Virus record (IMG/VR): IMGVR_UViG_3300028197_000003
Coordinates: 62,001 to 126,000 of that record
Source of the DNA: a virus
Length of the DNA stretch: 64,000 nt
Reading direction: 5' to 3' (one strand)
Both the position numbers and the translations under genes were made by a program. The notes under the pieces are model-generated. The model was not told the origin of the DNA and made no database searches. It was given only the letters and a program-made list of their open reading frames with translations. Position 1 is the stretch's first letter. The number at the start of each line of letters is the position of its first letter. Of the stretch, positions 15,209 through 21,824 are shown piece after piece.

Positions 15209-15353
15209 AAACTTCTTTTGTGAAGTTGATGACGATGGAATTTTGACTTTCCCTCAAGAACTCCTTGAGAAAACTGGTTGGAAGGAAGGAGACGTGTTAG
15301 AGTGGACTCCTAATGATGATGGGTCTTTTTCTTTGAGGAAACAGAATGAGTGA
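15195..15353 (+). CDS. AbrB/SpoVT-like mini-protein (52 aa)
   Basis: The frame runs ATG 15195 to TGA 15353. The product has the swapped-hairpin AbrB pattern: EVDDDGILTFPQELLEKTGW then KEGDVLEWTPNDDGSFSLRK. In this family two such chains interleave to bind DNA. It overlaps the preceding gene by 14 bases and gp44 by eight, and the RKQNE codons of its end include the gp44 start. A related end occurs in the small gene before gp62. Roles as a regulator or a translational coupler are both possible. Confidence 0.7.
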   Translation: MSQNENFFCEVDDDGILTFPQELLEKTGWKEGDVLEWTPNDDGSFSLRKQNE

Positions 15354-16290
15354 TGAATTTCTTTGGGTCGAAAAGTATCGACCTAAAACAATTGATGAGT
15401 GCATTCTTCCCAAGTCGATAAAGACGACTTTTACGGAGTTTGTAAATAGCGGTGAGATTCCTAATCTATTGCTTTCTGGTCCACCTGGAATAGGTAAGAC
15501 GACAGTAGCAAAGGCATTATGTCTTGAACTTGGAGCTGACTGCTATGTCATCAACGGATCAGATGAAGGAAGATTCCTGGACACGGTTCGTAATAAAGCA
15601 AAGAATTTCGCTTCAACTGTTTCTCTTACGTCTGAATCTAAGCACAAGGTCATCATCATTGATGAGGCAGATAATACTACACATGATGTACAACTCCTCC
15701 TCCGAGCTAACATCGAGGCGTTTTACAACAACTGTAGGTTTATCTTCACGTGCAATTACAAGAACAAAATTATTGAACCTCTCCACAGCCGATGCGCGGT
15801 GGTCGATTTCGGAGTTACAGGGAAAGAAAAACAACTGATTGCTGCTGGTTTCTTCAAGCGGTTGACTCAGATTCTTCAGATGGAGGGTGTTGAGTATGAA
15901 CCAAAAGTTGCAGTAGAACTTATCAATAAACACTTTCCTGATTGGAGACGTGTATTGAATGAGTGTCAAAGATATGCAACTAGTGGTAGAATAGATACAG
16001 GAGTTCTAGCAGACTTTAGTAACGTACAGGTCAATGAATTAGTTTCTTATATTAGTAAGAAGCAGTACCCCAATGTGCGGAAGTGGATTGTTCAAAATTT
16101 AGATAATGATCCCAATACAATCCTTAGAAAATTGTATGACTCAATCTATGAGCATATGAAACCAAAGTCTATTCCTGAGGCGGTACTAATTATTGCAAAA
16201 TACCAGTACCAGTCTGCTTTTGCAGCAGATCAAGAGATCAATCTCTTAGCAGCAATGACAGAAATTATGGTCAACTGCGAATTCAAGTAA
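15346..16290 (+). CDS. 44: Clamp loader large subunit gp44
   Basis: The 314-residue AAA+ protein begins LWVEKYRPKTIDECILP, then Walker A GPPGIGKTT (about 45-53), Walker B VIIIDEADN (about 101-109), and the SRC arginine-finger motif HSRCAVVDF (about 149). Four gp44 plus one gp62 load the gp45 clamp. Length is close to T4 gp44 (319). In T4 gene 62 follows directly; here six other genes lie between. Confidence 0.97.
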   Translation: MSDEFLWVEKYRPKTIDECILPKSIKTTFTEFVNSGEIPNLLLSGPPGIGKTTVAKALCLELGADCYVINGSDEGRFLDTVRNKAKNFASTVSLTSESKHKVIIIDEADNTTHDVQLLLRANIEAFYNNCRFIFTCNYKNKIIEPLHSRCAVVDFGVTGKEKQLIAAGFFKRLTQILQMEGVEYEPKVAVELINKHFPDWRRVLNECQRYATSGRIDTGVLADFSNVQVNELVSYISKKQYPNVRKWIVQNLDNDPNTILRKLYDSIYEHMKPKSIPEAVLIIAKYQYQSAFAADQEINLLAAMTEIMVNCEFK

Positions 16291-16303
16291 TCTAATCAGT
16301 TCA

Positions 16304-17200
16304 ATGAAGTGTCTTGTAACAGGCGGTGCTGGATTCATCGGATCCCATATCGTTTCACGTCTTCTTCGTGATAATCATGAAGTCGTAGTCATTGATAACG
16401 AATCAGCGGAAGCAAACGATGCTTTCAACTGGTACGAGAATGACGTAGAGAACCATATCGAAGACATTCGTGACATCGAAGCATGTCGCCATATCTTCAA
16501 GGGTGTTGAGGTTGTGTTCCATTTGGCAGCACACTCTCGAATCCAATTAGCAATGGAGAATCCTTTTGATTGTGTTACCACAAACGTGGTAGGAACCTGC
16601 AACATGCTTGAACTTGCACGAGAAGTAGGTGTGAGTAGGTTTATCAATTCTTCTACTTCTTCTTCGTATGGTTTGAATAATCAACCACCTTTGATTGAGT
16701 TCATGCCTTCTGATTGTTTGAATCATTATTCAGCAAGTAAGGTATCTGCAGAGAAGTTCTGTTATATGTACTATCGTTTGCATATGTTGCGGACAGTATC
16801 TCTCCGATACTTCAACGTTTACGGTCCTCGTCAACCTTTGAAGGGACCATATGCACCGGTCATTGGTCTGTTCCAAGAACAGAAACGTCGTGGTGAACCT
16901 ATGACCATCGTTGGTGATGGTGAGCAACGTCGTGACTTCACTCACGTCGATGATGTAGTCGAGGCAAACATTTGTGCCATGAATAATTTGATTTCTATTG
17001 AATCAATCAACATTGGTACAGGAACTAATTACTCTATGAATCAAGTTGCTGACATGATTGGCGGTGATAGAGTTTATATCCCAGCACGTAAAGGAGAATC
17101 TAGAGAAACTCTTGCGGATATCTCAAGAGCTAAATCTATGCTAGGATGGGAACCTAAGATTACATTAGAGGATCAACTTACAAATCATGATCAACTTTGA
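16304..17200 (+). CDS. NAD-dependent nucleotide-sugar epimerase (GalE/WbpP-like)
   Basis: An extended short-chain dehydrogenase with the Rossmann motif VTGGAGFIGSHIV (residues 5-17), then FHLAAHSRI, a catalytic Ser in the SSTSSSYG region (about 117-124) and YSASKVSAEK (about 143) giving the Tyr-Lys pair, and RYFNVYGPRQ. The likely substrate is a UDP-hexose or its uronic/N-acetyl form; exact specificity is not readable. At 298 residues it lacks the usual last helix after GWEP, where the next gene begins. A sugar enzyme here, inside the clamp-loader operon, is unexpected. Confidence 0.88.
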   Translation: MKCLVTGGAGFIGSHIVSRLLRDNHEVVVIDNESAEANDAFNWYENDVENHIEDIRDIEACRHIFKGVEVVFHLAAHSRIQLAMENPFDCVTTNVVGTCNMLELAREVGVSRFINSSTSSSYGLNNQPPLIEFMPSDCLNHYSASKVSAEKFCYMYYRLHMLRTVSLRYFNVYGPRQPLKGPYAPVIGLFQEQKRRGEPMTIVGDGEQRRDFTHVDDVVEANICAMNNLISIESINIGTGTNYSMNQVADMIGGDRVYIPARKGESRETLADISRAKSMLGWEPKITLEDQLTNHDQL

Positions 17201-17705
17201 CAATATCAATCTTGAAGAATTTTTTGGTTGCGTTGACGCAACTAATACTCCTCAGATGAAGTCAAATACTTTCAAGACAATTCGTACATGGTTACAAGAA
17301 AATTCATTCGCTAAGTGGAGTAACGGACAAGTAGATTACGTTGGTGATTACATGGATGGTGTGGACTTCAAGTCTGCTGAACATAATTACGAGATGAAAG
17401 GAACTCTCGGTATGTTCAATAAGAATGGCAGCACCAAAAGTGTTGTGTTGAAAAACTTCCGAGGTGATGTCTCATTTGTAGATAAAACCTTTGACTACAT
17501 GCTTTTGGTGGACACTAGGAATATGTCTATCGCAGTCACTGATTGGGAAACTGTTGAGAAACGTACCTATTACACTCCATCTTCCCCTTGTGCCAAGTTC
17601 AAACTAGAACCGGGGGACTATACTATGCTGGCAGAGAACGTCACTCCTTCTACTAAAAACACTACAGCAGACGTTCTCCTCAATAACTTCCAAGACATTC
17701 TTTGA
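17187..17705 (+). CDS. PD-(D/E)xK nuclease-like protein, candidate restriction enzyme
   Basis: The 172-residue protein contains GDYMDGVDF (about 53-61) and NYEMKG (E69, K71), spaced as the D...ExK active site of PD-(D/E)xK nucleases. It continues with VVLKNFRGDVSF and FDYMLLVDTRNMSIAVTDWE, typical of the strands that follow in type II restriction enzymes. Its stop overlaps the start of a Dam-type methylase, the classical layout of a restriction-modification pair. I infer an endonuclease matched to that methylase; no family member is recognised by name, so it could be another structure-specific nuclease. Confidence 0.55.
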   Translation: MINFDNINLEEFFGCVDATNTPQMKSNTFKTIRTWLQENSFAKWSNGQVDYVGDYMDGVDFKSAEHNYEMKGTLGMFNKNGSTKSVVLKNFRGDVSFVDKTFDYMLLVDTRNMSIAVTDWETVEKRTYYTPSSPCAKFKLEPGDYTMLAENVTPSTKNTTADVLLNNFQDIL

Positions 17706-18526
17706 TGGCACTCGCCAAAACTCCTCTTCGTTATCCCGGTGGTAAATCCCGTGCAACTACACAGATCTACAATCATCTGCCTCGCCTGTCTGGTTATAGG
17801 GAGTATCGTGAATGTTTCTTGGGTGGAGGATCAATGGCGATCTTCATCACACAAAAATACCCTACCCTCCCCGTCGTCTGTAGTGACCTCTACGAACCCT
17901 TAGTCAACTTTTGGATCCATCTTCGCGACGACGGGGAAAAGATGGCAGAAGATCTTCTAAAACTAAAGCGACAGCACGACAATCATGAGTCTGCTCGTGA
18001 ACTATTCATCGAATCTAAGAGACTACTCAATGACGAATCCAATAATGACTCTTTACTGCGTGCTGTCAGTTTTTATATTATCAATAAGTGTTCTTTTTCT
18101 GGTCTCACCGAGTCGTCCTCCTTCAGCAAACAAGCAAGTGTCTCCAACTTCAGTGAACGGGGCATCATGCGACTGCCAACAACTTCCAAAATAATTCGTA
18201 ATTGGACTATCTTACATCAGTCTTACGAGAAGTTATTGGAAGGAGATGATGCTTTGGTATACCTTGACCCTCCCTATGACATCAAGGACAACTTGTATGG
18301 TAAGAAAGGTGGTATGCATAAAGGATTTGATCATGATAAGTTTGCTCGTGACTGCTGCTGGTCTAGCAACGATTGCATCATTAGTTACAACTCAGATCAA
18401 CTAGTCCAAGAACGATTTGAAAATTGGAAAGCAGCAGAGTTTGATCTTACATACACCATGAGATCAGTCGGTGAGTATATGAAGGATCAAACAAAAAGAA
18501 AAGAGTTGTTACTTATGAACTATTAG
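17705..18526 (+). CDS. dam: DNA adenine-N6 methyltransferase (Dam/D12 class)
   Basis: The 273-residue product has the D12-class motifs: LRYPGGKSR (SAM-binding motif, residues about 8-16), FLGGGSM (about 38), and YLDPPYD (about 193), the DPPY catalytic tetrapeptide for adenine N6. The start is ATG 17705, in a TGATG overlap with the nuclease-like gene; a TTG one codon earlier is possible. It could protect phage DNA from host restriction, regulate phage promoters, or protect against the neighbouring nuclease. Recognition site is not predictable with confidence; GATC is the default for Dam. Confidence 0.93.
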   Translation: MALAKTPLRYPGGKSRATTQIYNHLPRLSGYREYRECFLGGGSMAIFITQKYPTLPVVCSDLYEPLVNFWIHLRDDGEKMAEDLLKLKRQHDNHESARELFIESKRLLNDESNNDSLLRAVSFYIINKCSFSGLTESSSFSKQASVSNFSERGIMRLPTTSKIIRNWTILHQSYEKLLEGDDALVYLDPPYDIKDNLYGKKGGMHKGFDHDKFARDCCWSSNDCIISYNSDQLVQERFENWKAAEFDLTYTMRSVGEYMKDQTKRKELLLMNY

Positions 18527-18548
18527 GAAGGTACCTAGATAGTAATGC

Positions 18549-18860
18549 ATGACTGAACTTATGCTTTCTACAAAATATCGCCTGCGTCTTGAAGGTATCT
18601 GTAGAAAGATTGTACTTGGCGAAGAAGTTCCTTTAGATGACATGATCTGGGCAAACAAGATGTCCAAGGCAAACACCACTGCTAGAACGTGGTTGAATCG
18701 TGCAAGAAGAGAAGTAATGAATCCTGGTGATGGTCTTTACAATGATTTGAATTTGGGATCACCAGATCCATCTGATCACAAAACTGCATTTGGTGATGCT
18801 GATGATATAATGGAGTGGTTCCGCGAAGATCGTAGCGATGATTGGCGACAAAGAGACTAG
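18549..18860 (+). CDS. Small unknown protein (103 aa)
   Basis: The product is helical at its N-terminus (TKYRLRLEGICRKIVLGEEV) and acidic at the C-terminus, with WANKMSKANTTARTWLNRAR in the middle, probably a helical bundle. It overlaps the next gene by 23 bases. I have seen similar unknowns near gp62 in cyanomyoviruses; no function known. Confidence 0.65.
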   Translation: MTELMLSTKYRLRLEGICRKIVLGEEVPLDDMIWANKMSKANTTARTWLNRARREVMNPGDGLYNDLNLGSPDPSDHKTAFGDADDIMEWFREDRSDDWRQRD

Positions 18861-19293
18861 TCTCCAAGCATGGTTCAAGAAACTTTCAAAACCTAGTGAG
18901 TTGTTTGGTGGAATGCCACCATGCCCTTTTGCCAAATCTGCCTTTCTAAAAAATAAGGTTGAGGTAATCGACTATGTAGACTTCCCGCAGATTGTGGGAT
19001 ACATGGCACAGGAATGGAATAAAGAGGTAGTTATATTTGTCATGCAGGATCAGAGTGCCGAGTGGGTAACAGATCTAGCAGAAAAATGCAATAGGGTTTA
19101 CCCCGAGTTTTTATTTTTAGAAGAGCATCCTGATCTTGTAGAGGAAGTTGGTGGTATGCTTTTGAACAGTGGACTTGTTCTCCTTCTAGTACAGAAAAGA
19201 AATGAGTTAGAGGAAGCTAGAGATGAATTGAAAAAGACCAATTATTATGATAAGTGGACAAATGAATTGAAGGAAAGAATTTTCAACCGATAG
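18838..19293 (+). CDS. Unknown protein with CPFA motif (151 aa)
   Basis: The protein has GGMPPCPFAKSAFLKNKVEV (about 24-43), then a hydrophobic strand EVVIFVMQDQSAEW, and LVLLLVQKR near 115, followed by a C-terminal coiled-coil helix. The alternating strands and helices with a Cys-Pro motif vaguely recall a thioredoxin-like fold, but there is only one active-site Cys, so redox function is doubtful. Unknown function. Confidence 0.65.
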   Translation: MIGDKETSLQAWFKKLSKPSELFGGMPPCPFAKSAFLKNKVEVIDYVDFPQIVGYMAQEWNKEVVIFVMQDQSAEWVTDLAEKCNRVYPEFLFLEEHPDLVEEVGGMLLNSGLVLLLVQKRNELEEARDELKKTNYYDKWTNELKERIFNR

Positions 19294-19299
19294 ATACTG

Positions 19300-19308
19300 T
19301 GGTATACT
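19300..19308 (+). promoter_or_regulatory. Extended -10 promoter (TGGTATACT)
   Basis: TGGTATACT fits TGnTATAAT with one change, 21 bases before the ATG at 19329. TTTCAA 16 bases upstream is a weak -35. It could drive the 47-aa gene, gp62 and regA separately from gp44. Confidence 0.5.
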
Positions 19309-19328
19309 GTTAGCATTCATTGTTTCTG

Positions 19329-19472
19329 ATGGAAAAACCTGCTGACTTGTGGCAAGATATGGCAACCCTCAATGCATTGTATGAGGAGTTATGCTGGGAT
19401 CCTGGAGTAGTTCTAGAATTTATTCCTGACTACGAGAACAACTGTATTATTATTCGCAAACAGAATGCCTGA
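19329..19472 (+). CDS. Small protein with AbrB-like end, upstream of gp62 (47 aa)
   Basis: The frame runs ATG 19329 to TGA 19472. The C-terminal half, WDPGVVLEFIPDYENNCIII then RKQNA, parallels the AbrB-like protein before gp44 (KEGDVLEWTPNDDGSFSLRK then QNE). Both end in RKQN codons that contain the ATG of the following clamp-loader gene. The N-terminal half lacks the usual AbrB first strand, so it may be a degenerate paralogue. It may act in translational coupling. Confidence 0.55.
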   Translation: MEKPADLWQDMATLNALYEELCWDPGVVLEFIPDYENNCIIIRKQNA

Positions 19473-19848
19473 ATTGAAGGATTGGTTGAAGTCAATCAAC
19501 GAGACTAAGACTAATCTTATTGATGAAGATCCACTCCTAGAGTCCAAGTATCTTCCCTATATTATCAATCGATGTTTGTCTGGGCATATTGACTCATTGA
19601 TGTTTGTCAATGAAATGAATATCAATCATTCTCTTGAGTATAAATTACAATACGATTTTTTACTAAATACTCTGAGATCTAAGAAGAGATTTTCTCCTTG
19701 GGTCAGAAAAGATGAGCTAGTGAATCTCCAGATTGTCAAAAAATACTATGGGTATTCTGACGATAAGGCAAAGCAAGTGCTTCCTCTTTTATCTAACGAA
19801 CAGTTAGACATTATTCGACAAAAACTTGAGACCGGAGGGTTGCAATGA
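19465..19848 (+). CDS. 62: Clamp loader small subunit gp62
   Basis: The 127-residue helical protein begins LKDWLKSINETK and has IINRCLSGHIDSLMFVNEMN (about 34-53) and KKRFSPWVRKDE, which I recognise from cyanophage gp62. It is shorter than T4 gp62 (187). It completes the gp44/62 loader; placement directly before regA matches T4. It starts inside the 3' end of the 47-aa gene and overlaps regA by four bases. Confidence 0.85.
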   Translation: MPELKDWLKSINETKTNLIDEDPLLESKYLPYIINRCLSGHIDSLMFVNEMNINHSLEYKLQYDFLLNTLRSKKRFSPWVRKDELVNLQIVKKYYGYSDDKAKQVLPLLSNEQLDIIRQKLETGGLQ

Positions 19849-20279
19849 ATAGTGGAGAACCAATTTACGAATGGTCCCCTGCAAAAATGATTGAAGTGGT
19901 TCTGCAAGAACCCGACGACTTTCTAAAAGTACGTGAAACACTGACTAGAATCGGTGTTGCTTCCCGTAAAGAAAAGAAACTCTATCAGTCTTGTCATATT
20001 CTGCATAAGCAAGGTAGATATTTTATCGTTCACTTCAAGGAACTGTTTGCTCTGGATGGTAAGAGAGCGAACTTGACCATCAATGATGTGCAACGTCGTA
20101 ATCGTATTGTCAATCTCTTAGTTGATTGGGGATTAGTCTTGATCTCTGAAGAGAACCTTGCAAATATTGCAGAGGTTTCACCACTGAATCAAATCAAAGT
20201 GATTTCTTTCCGTGAAAAAGGTGAGTGGTCATTAGAGACTAAGTACAATATTGGTAAGAAGAAAACCCAAGAAGACTGA
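19845..20279 (+). CDS. regA: Translational repressor RegA
   Basis: The 144-residue protein contains MIEVVLQEPDDFLKVRETLT (from residue 15), YQSCHILHKQGRYFIVHFKE and VNLLVDWGL, closely matching T4 RegA throughout. The N-terminal 14 residues extend beyond T4 RegA, so the internal ATG at 19887 is an alternative start. RegA binds ribosome sites of early mRNAs such as gp44 and gp45 and blocks translation. Its position after 62 and before the polymerase is as in T4. Confidence 0.96.
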   Translation: MNSGEPIYEWSPAKMIEVVLQEPDDFLKVRETLTRIGVASRKEKKLYQSCHILHKQGRYFIVHFKELFALDGKRANLTINDVQRRNRIVNLLVDWGLVLISEENLANIAEVSPLNQIKVISFREKGEWSLETKYNIGKKKTQED

Positions 20280-20286
20280 GTTAGGT

Positions 20287-20294
20287 TATAAATA
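20287..20294 (+). promoter_or_regulatory. T4 late promoter, exact TATAAATA
   Basis: The perfect late octamer lies eight bases after the regA stop and about 58 bases before the hsp20 ATG. A strong hairpin begins two bases later. Confidence 0.8.
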
Positions 20295-20295
20295 A

Positions 20296-20320
20296 GTGTG
20301 GATGCCTTCGGGGTCCACAC
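20296..20320 (+). promoter_or_regulatory. 5' leader hairpin of hsp20 mRNA
   Basis: GTGTGGA (20296-20302) pairs perfectly with TCCACAC (20314-20320); the inside contains a CC-TTCG-GG mini-stem. It sits where a late transcript should start and has no T tract, so it is not a terminator. A ribosome site AGGAG follows, about 10 bases before the ATG. Confidence 0.65.
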
Positions 20321-20351
20321 AAAAAACATCTGCCTTTACAGGAGATCTACT

Positions 20352-20792
20352 ATGTCTAACATCGAGAAATTTCGTGCAGCCGGTCTGCCGGATCTAATTG
20401 ATCGTATCAATAAGAATTCGCTTGGTTGGGATACATCATTCAACCAATTTTGGGAGTCCAACACGGTTGGTAACTATCCTCCCTATAACATTATCCAACT
20501 CAGTAACCACGAAACACGCCTAGAGATTGCACTGGCGGGGTTCAAGAGAGAGGAAGTCAAAGTATACTCTGAGTATGGCAAACTTGTCGTACAAGGTAAT
20601 CATGAAAGTGAGGATCCACGAGAAGCAAAGGTTGAGTATGTGCACCGTGGTCTTGCCAACCGTAGCTTTGAGCGTGCTTGGACGCTTAGTGAGGACGTAA
20701 AAATCGATAGTGTTACTTTTGAAGATGGACTTTTGATCGTAACACTAAAGAAAATTGTTCCTGATCATCATGCCCGAAAGGAGTACCTCTAA
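20352..20792 (+). CDS. hsp20: Small heat-shock protein Hsp20
   Basis: The start is ATG 20352 behind AGGAGATCT; an upstream in-frame ATG at 20298 lies inside the leader hairpin and is rejected. The 146-residue product has an alpha-crystallin domain: YNIIQLSNHETRLEIALAGF (about 45-64), VKVYSEYGKLVVQG, NRSFERAWTLSEDVKI (about 103) and the closing GLLIVTLKKIVP (about 124). It should hold unfolding proteins during infection. Hsp20 is a hallmark gene of marine cyanomyoviruses. The late promoter indicates late expression. Confidence 0.96.
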   Translation: MSNIEKFRAAGLPDLIDRINKNSLGWDTSFNQFWESNTVGNYPPYNIIQLSNHETRLEIALAGFKREEVKVYSEYGKLVVQGNHESEDPREAKVEYVHRGLANRSFERAWTLSEDVKIDSVTFEDGLLIVTLKKIVPDHHARKEYL

Positions 20793-21558
20793 ATACTACG
20801 ATGACAGTCGTAATTTAGTGTACAATAGAGTCCTTCATCATATCAAAGCATCAGATCTGCGGGAAACTGCAGGTCTGACTTTGCGTTTTAGGGATGACTT
20901 GAATCCTAAGTTTTGGATTGCGGGTAAACTGAGACCAGAAGTGCGCCGTGCACTGATGAATTTTGCAAAAGCGTTTGCAGATTTTGTTGATCTGGAAGAT
21001 TCTGCAATCCAAGACGTGTTGATGCTTGGTGGTAATGCTGGATACAACTATACTCAGTACAGTGACATTGATGTTCACCTCGTTATCGATCCAAAACTTA
21101 TACCAAAATGTGATCCGGATCTAATCTCGGATTATTTTATGGACAAGAAGACGTTATGGGAACTAACTCATGATGTCAAAGTCTTTGGAGCACCTGTAGA
21201 ACCATACATTGAACGCCCTGGTATTACTAGAAAGGTAAGTCAAGGTGTTTATAGTGTTCTAAAAAACAAGTGGGTGCAGGAACCGCAAAAATTTGATGGT
21301 GATATTGATGAATTTGAACTGACTAAGAAAACAAACAACCTGAAGAACAAGATTGACATCTTGATTCAGACAGAAAAACCTGAAGCACTCAAGTCAATCG
21401 TCAAGAAACTCCGCGCCGCACGTTCATCCTCGCTTGATAAGTATGGTGAGTATGGTTTTGAGAACCTTGTTTTCAAAGAGTTGCGAAACTCTGGGTATAT
21501 TGATAAGATGCGTAAGTCCATGGTACAATTGAAGAACAGAAGATTATCCCTTCCATGA
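20770..21558 (+). CDS. Nucleotidyltransferase-fold protein
   Basis: The start is ATG 20770, overlapping hsp20 by 23 bases. The 262-residue protein has LMLGGNAGYNYTQYSDIDVH (about 82-101), the hG[GS]...DhDh signature of the Pol-beta nucleotidyltransferase superfamily with two metal-binding Asp. The remainder is helical and basic, with KIDILIQTEKPEALKS late. It may add nucleotides to RNA, protein or a small molecule; minimal NTases act in toxin-antitoxin and tRNA repair systems. Occurs in other cyanomyoviruses after hsp20; specific role unknown. Confidence 0.8.
   Translation: MPERSTSKYYDDSRNLVYNRVLHHIKASDLRETAGLTLRFRDDLNPKFWIAGKLRPEVRRALMNFAKAFADFVDLEDSAIQDVLMLGGNAGYNYTQYSDIDVHLVIDPKLIPKCDPDLISDYFMDKKTLWELTHDVKVFGAPVEPYIERPGITRKVSQGVYSVLKNKWVQEPQKFDGDIDEFELTKKTNNLKNKIDILIQTEKPEALKSIVKKLRAARSSSLDKYGEYGFENLVFKELRNSGYIDKMRKSMVQLKNRRLSLP
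20789..20818 (+). promoter_or_regulatory. Large palindrome overlapping a late-type box
   Basis: CTAAAT (20789-20794) pairs with ATTTAG (20813-20818), and TACGA (20797-20801) with TCGTA (20808-20812), leaving a two-base bulge and a six-base loop. CTAAATA at its left arm matches the late box used elsewhere. It spans the hsp20 stop and the early codons of the nucleotidyltransferase gene. It may combine a late start, an mRNA hairpin and coupling control. Confidence 0.5.
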
Positions 21559-21824
21559 TCCAAATTTTAGTATTGAAGAATGATTTGGTCCTAATCTCAC
21601 GAGTAGAGGAGATTGGTACTGAATTGGGGGAACCCGACTGCAAACTCATCAAACCTTATAAGGTTATCTTGCATGAGGGTGGGTGTACCGATGACGTAAC
21701 TTACGAATCGTGGCCAGAGTTTACAGAGCAAAAGGAATTGATGATTCACTCTGATAGTATTCTGACCATAGTTGAACCTAACAAGCATCAACTTGAAAAA
21801 TACCAGCAGGTTACCGCTGAATGA
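21555..21824 (+). CDS. Second Sm-like small protein (89 aa), upstream of polymerase
   Basis: The product reads IQILVLKNDLVLISRVEEIG, then CKLIKPYKVIL, and LMIHSDSILTIVEPNKHQ. This is the Sm1-like strand series with a late Sm2-like hydrophobic strand, similar in pattern to the protein at 6009. It starts in an ATGA overlap with the nucleotidyltransferase gene and overlaps gp43 likewise. Cyanophages often have such a gene before gp43. Function unknown. Confidence 0.65.
   Translation: MIQILVLKNDLVLISRVEEIGTELGEPDCKLIKPYKVILHEGGCTDDVTYESWPEFTEQKELMIHSDSILTIVEPNKHQLEKYQQVTAE

Noticed and set aside
18838-19293. Thioredoxin/glutaredoxin assignment for the CPFA protein
   Set aside because: Only one Cys is present at the putative site and the fold order is not clear.
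20298-20351. ATG-started N-terminal extension of Hsp20
   Set aside because: The ATG is inside a stable leader hairpin, while AGGAG precedes ATG 20352.
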